NCBI GenBank assembly: GCA_029582265.1
Contig: CM055820.1
Span: 20,869,756-20,933,755 of the forward strand
Source: Zoroaster sp. YZ-2022
Lineage: Eukaryota > Echinodermata > Asteroidea > Forcipulatida > Zoroasteridae
Reading direction: 5' to 3'
Length of the DNA: 64,000 nucleotides
Both the position numbers and the translations under genes were made by a program. Shown here one piece after another: positions 56,104 to 64,000 of the stretch. The stretch's first letter is position 1, and every line of letters begins with the position of its first letter. The notes under the pieces were generated by a model, which was not told the origin of the DNA, did not search any database, and saw only the letters and a program-made list of their open reading frames with translations.

Positions 56104-57464
56104 GGGTTCTTCACTCATAAACCGCGGTGTTTAAATAACACCAGTCATGTCAACTTTATTTTTGTCATGGTGTTTATATTAAGCGTGTTGCCCAGTACTA
56201 TACACCACTAGGGTAGTGTTTGTTTAAATATCACTGTTTTGCGGTGTTATTCAGTCCTAAAAAGTATGGATGCTTTTGGGTCACTCGACCAGGTTGGGTC
56301 AAGCATGTCCGGGCTTGTTAGGTATAGGTAAATGTAACATTTATAATGACTGTTAATTAACATTGTAATTTCCCTATTCAAGGCACAGGGATTGATTTCA
56401 TTCTAATCTGAAGAACAACTGAGAATGTGCACTTATAATAAGGATAATGAATGGTACATCTGCCTACTTAACAAGGGACACCATATCACAAAGCACCCCA
56501 ACGCTTGACTTTTACAGTCAATGCACAATTTCCTTTATCTAATGCTGTTTGGAAACTGGTATTCATGAAAATTAAAATGAATTCAAATGAATATTCATGC
56601 GTAAGGATTGTCTTATTCTTTTTGTTGATTTGTTGTTGATATGTTTGTTAGCACAAATAGCAGCTGCAAGGAATCGTGGGATGGCTCTGTGGAGCGCAAC
56701 AGCGCCGCTGCGTACTGCATGAACAAACAACATATTATTGACGTCACACAAGCTACGCCGGGCAGATGCCCCAAATTGCTTGTCAATATGCGCTGCTGCG
56801 GCATTGCTTCAGTGCTAGCTATGTGCGATAAACCTACGGTGCTCCTTTTACCAAAGTTTCCTGCGCTGGTTTGCTGGGGTGTGTGAAGACGTGGCGATCG
56901 GGACCCGTAAGAATACCCGCAAAATATGGAGGCGGTATTACGCGGATGAAGATAAGCTTTCAAGATACGGTTATATGCCTGATAACTGTTGCCCGTGGGC
57001 GTGTATCTGCCAGGGCTACCACGTGCAGGTTATGTTCTTACAGAGGATTGGTGCCAACAATGTATTGCACAGGCTATTGTCTTTGGAAACTCTGACCGGC
57101 ACTCTTCACTAGGGTTTCAGGAATTTCTTTGCAGCCACTAATTCCAGTTAGCAGATTCAGTCAAGGTACGGGGTACAGAAAGCGAAAACTATCTTTAAAA
57201 TCCACATTTATGATGGTTTTTGGACTTTATTTCCTTCTAAAAATCCTCCCTTCAAAAATAGGAGGATCCTATTATAGATGCCACTTCGCATGTACAATGA
57301 CCGTGTTGGTTACTCGCGGATGGGATCGGCAGGTGAAAATAAACATAACTGCGAATGGTGGAATGGTCCTGCAATAATTTGAAGTATATGTCCATCATCC
57401 ATATTTCTCCACCTTACTTAGGTACGGTAAGATTGTATTACGAATCTTGCCTTGCGATTTTGAT
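56104..57464. other. Unassigned region, partly CpG-richer (56650-57110)
   Basis: Open stretches of 74-116 codons overlap on both strands. None shows a known domain, and the plus-strand ones change frame without splice sites. It might be a promoter-proximal region or an old repeat. Confidence 0.3.
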
Positions 57465-57665
57465 AAATATTAGCTTTCTATTTCACTCCTTTCACTATTA
57501 AATATTTTGCCTTTGATGTAATTGCTGATATCTAATTCCCAGAGATTGTTTCCCCGGACCCTCGATTATCCACTATGAGGTATTTTAATCCTTTACAAGG
57601 CCGCTACTTTTTGCTCATGCATACCCAGCGCCAACGCATGCATAATGCGCGGCGAGAGCAATCAT
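57465..57665. repeat. Dispersed repeat, copy 2 (copy 1 at 14331-14530)
   Basis: CACTATTAAATATTTTGCCT, CTAATTCCCAGAGATTGTTT, CCTCGATTATCCACTATGA and TTTGCTCATGCATACCCAG align in order with the copy at 14.3 kb. Confidence 0.7.
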
Positions 57666-58215
57666 GGCTTGGAGCCGTCCTTATTTTTCGCCTACTTTCA
57701 CTACACACTGAACACGGTTTGATGGCTGCTGACCAAACGGTCACCGTGACTGACCCGCTCCGTCATGGGCCTTGGTCCCGCGTGCGTGCTCCCGGCGCAA
57801 CCGCTGCTCCCTCATTCAATGGCTGCCTTTAGTAAGCGTTACCCTGAAACACGCACTCCTTCTGAGTTGTCACTCACTTTACTTTCGTCAAATACCTTTC
57901 CTTATATGGAACAAGGACCTGTTGTATAACCTGATTTTGCACACGTTTCTACCCTTACGGACGCGAAAGGCAAGCTTCTCATTCGCTAAGACGCTAAATT
58001 AGGCCTCAGATTTCTATATAAACCCAGAGATTTCCTGATCTTGGGAAAGTGCGGTTCCGAATGATATCTGCGCGATTCGATCCGATCCATGACAGTGCAA
58101 TATACCGAACTATGACAGTCCAGTGCTTCGTTCGTTGAACCATAGAGGTTGAACCAATGGTGCAGTGCGTCGATTGACCATTGGTAATAAACCAACCCCA
58201 ACTGATATTGTCACA
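57666..58215. other. No feature recognised
   Basis: GC-richer than the surroundings, with no protein-like frame. Confidence 0.3.
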
Positions 58216-58276
58216 ACTAAGACTAATTGCGGTGACACCATGTAATAAGTTCTGTAATAAGTTCTGAAAAGAACTG
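58216..58276 (-). mobile_element. Penelope-like element, very short 3' remnant
   Basis: AAGACTAATTGCGGTGACAC, CATG, then TAAGTTCTGAAAAGAACTGG match the 3' end of the 54114-54605 insertion, with a small internal deletion. Confidence 0.55.
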
Positions 58277-58886
58277 GAGATTCACAACAAAGTTTGTGTC
58301 CGTATTATTTTGTTGACTCACAATAGTGGGAATGCAACAATTACATTATTGGTTATATTGAATGAGAAAAAGTGGCGGTCGGATACGACATTCTACCCGA
58401 AACTCTAAAGTACCTCTCAGAGAATTGTATCTTTGATGTTTGGAATTAGGCGGCCGGTAGATGATGAACTTTGATGGTCGATCTTCTAGGAATTTAGATG
58501 AACGTCAAGACAAGAACGGACACTGGCATATACAAAGGTAGGCTCCTTTTTTGTTTCATTTATATTTTCATAATTCCAGGCCCTTTGGTAATTTTGGCCG
58601 TGGTCTAAATAAAAGTACAGGAACCCATGGTAACTAACAACCCTCTTTTGGGAGTTAACAAGTTATACCTGCTCTGTACACAAATGATACCGATATGGAC
58701 AGAGCTGAAGCAGACGACAAAATGGCTACCGTCCAATAAGTTGTGCACAAATAAAATGCCAAAAACATGTGAAAGGAAAAAATGTCGAACTCAACCGCCA
58801 CTTGTGCACAATGTCTAAGCAAGTGCTTAACAGACGACAAAGTGGCCAACAGCTCACTGTGTTTACATACATAATAGATGTACATG
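58277..58886. other. Intergenic, no gene recognised
   Basis: The 60-78-codon open stretches on both strands overlap and are not protein-like. Confidence 0.35.
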
Positions 58887-58888
58887 TA

Positions 58889-59132
58889 CACTCACTGGCC
58901 AAAAGCATTGCAAAAATAGCACTTTACAAGTAACAGGTGAGATGATCATTTAATCCGATTTCATCGATCGTGTATTAGGCCTACATAATTTCCGAGCAAG
59001 AACAGTAAAAGAACGACTTCAAAACACAGGCTTAAAGTCTAAGTAATTAATAAATAAAATAAAATAAATTATTGTAACACAGTTCTCCAAACTGAACTTT
59101 GGGGATGTTGCAATACTTATGGCCAGTGAGTG
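58889..59132. mobile_element. Tc1/mariner-derived MITE, 244 bp, TA duplication
   Basis: Ends CACTCACTGGCCAAAAGCAT and ATACTTATGGCCAGTGAGTG are inverted and flanked by TA (58887-58888, 59133-59134). The interior keeps a helix-turn-helix scrap of a Tc1-like transposase on the plus strand, ARTVKERLQNTGLKSK (about 59000-59043), so it is an internally deleted autonomous element. Confidence 0.82.
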
Positions 59133-59134
59133 TA

Positions 59135-60269
59135 TTTACGTCAGGTCCCTGTATTCTAGCTATATAAATTTCCCGATCATGATCGGGCCATGAGCGCAGC
59201 TTCATGCATAGGCCCTAATACAGTGTTACAATCATGACTCGCCAACGCTTCATTTGTTATTCCTTCAGTTTTAATACATAGTTAATATAGTCATTTTACA
59301 TACCTTCGTAATCATTTACGTCTTGTGTCAATACGGTAATTATATTTCGACTTGCCAGTGCAGTATTTTTAGAGTTTGCAGGGGGGGGGGACAAACAAAT
59401 TTTCCGGTCAAATTTACCGACCAAACAAACACAAATGTACCAGAATAAATGTCTGCAATAATTACAAGGCAATTATATATATGGGAGCCAAAAGGTGAAG
59501 GCCTCAGTTAAAACACTCAACCAGGGGAGGCGGGCTTGAGAAATGTTGAGGAGGGGTAGTCGTGAGAAATGTTGAGGGCAGGGTACACGTGAAAAATTTC
59601 CCCACCTCTCCACATGAACATTTTCATAATCACTCAAAGGAGAGCCTTCAATCCAGAGGAGGGAAGACTATTCAATACCATGCCACCAACAAATTCGTGA
59701 ATTTACCATGACATTTATGTTCAGATGTCTTTATGCAATTCTTCACTATAAATGTTTCTACAAAGAGAATGCCTAAAAGTGCTCATTAATCACTACCGCC
59801 TGATTATATACTTATCTGTTTTGGGCAGTCCATATAAACAGTTCATATAGGGCCTACATATTCGTGTCTCTCGTCCGTTTCTTCTTCAGATATTGGTATG
59901 CTATAACATTGCTTCGTTGTTCGTGTGAATACGCATGAAGGCTGCCTAAATTGAGCAGGCGTCTAAGGTGAGTTTTCAGTTTGTATTTATCGTAGGTTTG
60001 GTTTTGTCATCTTTTTTTGCATGGCCAAAATATGGATGCATAACACGTCAAATAAACAGCTCGAAAGTATGGGATTTGCAATTTTAAACTAACCAAGTTG
60101 TCGTATTAATAAAATTATTACATGGTCGGATATGGGCTTTAAACACAACCTGACATATAGCATCCTTCAAAAGACAGCTCAAAAATCTTCCATCAAACTA
60201 TTCAAGAAATTTTAATGTCTTGGCGCAGTGAATAAATTTTGTAGATACCACCACTATACTGTTATTATT
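59135..60269. other. Intergenic, no gene recognised
   Basis: Contains a G-run at 59381-59389 and AT-rich sequence. Nothing else seen. Confidence 0.4.
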
Positions 60270-60953
60270 TCGCGTTAGCACAGCATGTTACAACTCAGGT
60301 CAAGCTACGTCCCGTAGCCTTAGATCTCGAGTGTCTTTCGCAGAATCCTTGCTGTCACTAAGAGTGCCGCCTTCCAGGCACGTGCATACATAGGTCCCAA
60401 AGGGTGCTTGAGCCCCTGCCCTTTTTGCCTAGTATAAAAAGTGCCCTTTTTAGCCCAAGGTTTTTTTTTTTTTTTTTTTTTTGAATGAATTATTAAGTTC
60501 CTGTTGCGCATAGACTGCCCTGCCTAGTTGAAAGATGTCAGGATAGAATAAAATTAGAATAAATATTAGGTCAGCAGAGATGCCCCTTACTATTCCTGTG
60601 CACGGGCCTGCATGTGCCCCTCCGCGAAACTAGATTTCACGCATAGCCGCGCGCGCCTATACGTCTTTCAACATAATCTGATCTGATTGTAATGTTAAAA
60701 ACCATATTATGCGTTTTTATTAATAAATAAACGCCCAAATTTTTTTTAGCTCGCGCGCTACGCTCGCATGGAATTACACTGCCCTTTTCAGACTCTGAGA
60801 CCCTGCCCCTCTACAACCCTGTGCACGTCCCTGCCGCCTTCTGTAGTAATTCCACCCTAACAGATGTTCCTATCTCCTTAACATGTTTCGACAACACCTT
60901 CGGGATTGCACCCAATGCTCCACTACCACGGGAACAACCTTCAGCTTGACTTA
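60270..60953 (-). mobile_element. Dong/R4-like LINE, 3' fragment, copy 2
   Basis: The minus strand reads VVPVVVGALGAIPKVLSKHV, KEIGTSVRVELLQKA, then after an insertion KAALLVTARILRKTLEI and the 3' UTR (GGGACGTAGCTTGACCTGAG, TGCTGTGCTAACGC), ending at a short AATAATAA. Close relative of the copy at 24643-28553; 5' truncated near 60953. Confidence 0.82.
60375..60833. mobile_element. hAT-type MITE, 459 bp, perfect 8-bp target duplication
   Basis: Ends CAGGCACGTGCAT (60375) and TGTGCACGTCCCTG (to 60833) are inverted. CCGCCTTC flanks both sides (60367-60374, 60834-60841), splitting the LINE codons exactly. The interior has a T-run at 60461-60482. Confidence 0.88.
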
Positions 60954-61444
60954 GGGTGTCTGTTTCGCACAGATCCGGATCTCGATCACCAGACAGTCCG
61001 TATGGTTTAGACAGTTTACTGATCCGGATCCTGTATTTGCTGATCCTGCTCGTGGAGTGGATACGTGCTGGATGCAAGATGGCGCAAACGAAAATAACAA
61101 GACGAAAATCATTACAGAATTCATTAAATCTTCATGAATAATCTTAAAACTTGTTGAAATAATTTATCTGAAGGCCAAAATAAATTATCATTGCTATCAA
61201 ATGATATCTGAAGCAGTTTGTCAACAAAAATCTAAATTTAGCGGATGAAATCTAACACGAGGACGGTTTAGCGGGAGTCTGGTACTCACCGTATACAACA
61301 GGCATTATCTAGCGGCTGAGCTACGACATGGATTCGATCCCAAAAAGTTACCGTTTGTTTCCGCACTGCGCAATATCACACGATCCTGATCCGCGATCAG
61401 GAGTGAAACAAACACACTTTTTTTCTTTCTTTTTTTACATACGG
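60954..61444. other. Intergenic with GATCCGGATC-type phrases, no gene recognised
   Basis: Repeated GATCCGGATC and GATCCTGATC words near 60973, 61020 and 61382. No coding resemblance. Confidence 0.35.
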
Positions 61445-61665
61445 TACGTAATACGCGCGCGTATTGGTACTACGCGCATTCTTTTCGCTACTTCCGGTTC
61501 CAAAACCGGCATACCATTGTGTGTAATTGAAACTAAACTCCTTGATTTTAACGTTCAAAAGTGATTCTTGAGGCAGAATTTGACATTGATAATAAGAGTT
61601 CGAGCCTGATGTTCGTTTGAACCAGCACCTACGAAGTGGGCGTAGTTTATGTTGGAATTACGTTG
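61445..61665 (-). repeat. Dispersed repeat, copy 2 (inverted relative to 48048-48345)
   Basis: CATTCTTTTCGCTACTTCCG, TCCTTGATTTTAACGTT, GATTCTTGAGGCAGAA and GTGGGCGTAGTTTATGTTGG are the reverse complement of the copy at 48 kb. The end is expanded into TTGGAATTACG/TTGGAATTAG units up to 61692. Confidence 0.72.
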
Positions 61666-62779
61666 GAATTAGTTGGAATTACGTTGGAATTAGTGGAGTA
61701 CCATCATAGCCTTGCAGTGGATACCTTAATTTGTTAGGCACCAATGGGCAACCCTCTATCCAGTCAGTATAATAGAGATTGATATAATAATACACGTGAT
61801 ATACACACGTGCATCTGGGGGGGGGGGGTATTGATACATCTATAGTAGTGTTCGTATTGGACAACTCGGCCAATATAAACACCATAGCAGAATACAATTG
61901 ACAACACTGGTGTTATTTTAAAACCACAGTTTTTGAAGAGCAGTAGTCTATGGAAGAAATAAAAAGACTTTTTTTTTTCGGGGAAATTTTGTTTTGGCAC
62001 CTAAGGCACCATAAGACCAATCAGCTGGACATTAATTTTCACTGGGCGACGACATATAGCCGCGGTGTTAACAATATTCTGTGTCAAGAATGTGTCAGTA
62101 ATGGCGGAAGTTTATGATCACCGTTTTAGTATTATTTTTATTTTCACCATTTAGGTCAAAGGTAAAATTTGTTTACATATTTTGACCAAACAATGTCTTC
62201 AATTGTTCAATTTTACGATTCATCCAAGGAATATCAATACCATGGTGGCTAAAACGATTACTCTCAATCATTAGACGTAGACAAACTCTTTTAAGGCATG
62301 TATTTTTTATTCTTGGTGGCAATGAGATATTTTAAATATGCATAATAGGCCTATACGTGCAAGTATAGCTCCATCTAGATATTGGTCATGTACATAACGA
62401 CCAACGGATTCATCGTGACGACATAATGACTAAAGAAGTACCAAGTACATTATGTCAAAGCATGCTTGAAATATGACTAAACATTAATTGTACCAAGTAC
62501 ATTATGATAATGTGAAGGCATGCTGGAACAGTGATCTTCTTCCTATACCTAGCCTTTAGTCAAGGCCCATGAGGTAACCCAAAACACAAAGCACGAAAAA
62601 AGACCACACACGCAAGTTGGCGACGCGCGCCTCGAGGGTATTTACCAGTCAGTCCGGTCTATGGTCTTATATTTTTCTTTATATTTCTCTTCCGATTTGG
62701 TTGAGAAATGTTAAAAGACGGGAGTAATCATTGCCATTTAAGGCTCTGTAGAAGCTGTCCAGTGTGAGTGACAAATGAA
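61666..62779. other. Intergenic, no gene recognised
   Basis: Holds a G-run at about 61817-61828 and a local TGTACCAAGTACATTATG repeat near 62440-62510. No protein-like frame. Confidence 0.35.
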
Positions 62780-62875
62780 CTATGTCCAAGTTTCCCTTCA
62801 CCAAGTATGTAGGAAGTGGGTTATGGGTCCAAGGCGTCCAAGTCCCCCTTCACAAAGTATGTAGGAAGTGGGTAT
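62780..62875. repeat. Short direct repeat of about 45 bp, two units
   Basis: GTCCAAGT-TCCCTTCAC-AA, then GTATGTAGGAAGTGGGT, occurs twice in a row. Confidence 0.8.
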
Positions 62876-62914
62876 ATTGAACAGGACTTGGGTAGAGACT
62901 GAATGATGCTATGG

Positions 62915-63600
62915 AGAACATGCATGGCCCGAACTGGACGTGTACTGAGGCTGTGACATCAGTATACGATGTTCTGACAAGAGATCTTTGGATCTTGCCA
63001 GCGAGTGAAATAATCTGACCAACAAGAAGCTATAGTATTAACTTATTAACGAGTATTAACTCATTTTCTCAATTATTGCGCACGAGTGGAATGGGAGTTT
63101 TTAGGTCGCGGTACAGTGTATGAGGTGATTATTTGTGATCTGTAGCTTCTGTCTTCTGATCGCCTTGTCAATCCTTTGTTTTCTCATGGTAGTATTTTGA
63201 TTTCGCTTCAGTGAAAATTTATTTAATCGTGACCTGATGGAGTTTGAAGTTGTCATGATTGGTGTTCATACATGGCCCGAACTGGACGTGTGCGCTGATG
63301 CTGTGACGTCAGCTAGTATACAATGTTCTGACAAGCGATCGTTTGATCTTGCAAGTGAGTGAAATAATACTTATGAGAAACAAGAAGCTAGTTATTTTGC
63401 AGACGAATGGGATGGGAGTTTTAGGGGTCGCTGTCCAGTGCATGAGGTGATTACAAATGTATTTGTGATTTGTAATAGTGTCTTCTGGTCGCCTTGTCAT
63501 TCCTTTCTCATGGTAGTATTTTGATTTCGCTTCAGTGAAAACTGACCCGATGAAGTTTGAAGTTGTCATGATTGATATGCAACTTTGATTTCCGCCACTT
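62915..63600. repeat. Tandem duplication, about 345-bp unit
   Basis: CATGGCCCGAACTGGACGTG, TGTTCTGACAAG-GATC, AACAAGAAGCTA, GTAGTATTTTGATTTCGCTT CAGTGAAAA and GAAGTTGTCATGATTG recur in order at 62925 and 63271, about 10-15% diverged. Confidence 0.85.
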
Positions 63601-64000
63601 CCGCTCTAGCTGACGGCGCTTACGCTTTTCACGGGTGATTTTGTGGTTGTACCATGGGACAGTGGGGCGGTCGACTGGACGATTTTACATGCCCAAGGCC
63701 TAACATATGGAGGTCGAAAAGTGGACATCTGCTTTTCAGTTTCACGAAAAGCAGATTTTACTTTTTCACCTACACTGGCGGTCAAAAAGTGGTCATTTGC
63801 TTTTCTGGTTTCCCACGTCCTGAAAAGTAGAACGAACGTTTTGGACAAATCCATTTTTCTGCTTTCCTGCTTCTCGAAAATCGGATCGAACGTTTTCTCA
63901 ACAGTGGTCTAAAAGTGGACAAGTCTGCTTTGCACTTGAAGAAAAGCAGATTGAATGATTTGATAAATCTACTCCCTTATCCACAAAAATAATGGGCAAA
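63601..64000. other. Short-repeat region, no gene recognised
   Basis: GAAAAGCAGATT and AAGTGGACA-CTGCTTT phrases recur at 63735, 63880 and 63925. The two opposite open stretches of 82-89 codons come from this repeat. Confidence 0.35.

Noticed and set aside
55483..56211. ORFs spanning the second gap
   Set aside because: They consist of undetermined bases.
56613..57112. ORFs of 74-116 codons on both strands
   Set aside because: They overlap on opposite strands, with no recognised motifs or splice support; kept only as an unassigned region.

Overview
This is a eukaryotic, AT-rich, intron-rich and repeat-dense window with two 500-base assembly gaps (13482-13981 and 55604-56103). The protein modules (kringle, fucolectin-type FTP, LDLa, SRCR and trypsin in one gene), a CR1-like LINE with a 2A-like motif, Penelope-like remnants, a Dong/R4-like LINE in TAA repeats, tRNA-derived SINEs and many hAT-type fold-back elements fit an invertebrate deuterostome (echinoderm, hemichordate or amphioxus). 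The sequence alone does not settle which one.

Left part (1-13.5 kb), mostly minus strand. A piggyBac transposase exon runs off the left edge (343-1). A transposase-derived gene has a short first exon at 7380-7278 and a long second exon at 5487-2006; the splice is phase-consistent, and the coding sequence is broken by two frame changes and a possible premature stop. A CR1-like LINE (8264-11822, plus strand) carries an N-terminal hydrophobic segment, a 2A-like motif, a PHD-like finger, an AP endonuclease and a decayed reverse transcriptase. A probable piggyBac first exon and TTAA end lie at 12.2-12.67 kb, so the whole region may be a piggyBac intron filled by later insertions.

Middle part (14-40 kb), plus strand. 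After a hAT-like element inserted in a minisatellite (14.8-17.1 kb) comes the main host gene, 18153-39821. It is a neurotrypsin-like mosaic serine protease with kringle, FTP lectin, LDLa, SRCR, LDLa, SRCR and trypsin domains on about 15 recognisable exons, most of them phase 1-1 modules. The catalytic triad and the trypsin-type specificity Asp are present. Its introns hold a 1.9-kb 21-bp minisatellite, SINEs, a 3.9-kb Dong/R4-like LINE between TAA microsatellites, fold-back elements, an 88-bp tandem repeat, a Penelope GIY-YIG fragment and nested hAT-type elements. Several exons need single-base frame corrections, which points to draft-assembly indels or a decaying copy.

Right part (40-64 kb). 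This is mostly non-coding: a PIF/Harbinger-type MITE, dispersed repeats, a possible orphan exon near 46.7 kb, the C-terminal exon of a ZSWIM-family gene (minus strand, 49899-49481), then 5.7 kb of a 150-bp satellite with a Penelope insertion, gap 2, a Tc1/mariner remnant, a second Dong/R4-like copy interrupted by a hAT MITE with a perfect 8-bp target duplication, and tandem duplications at the end.
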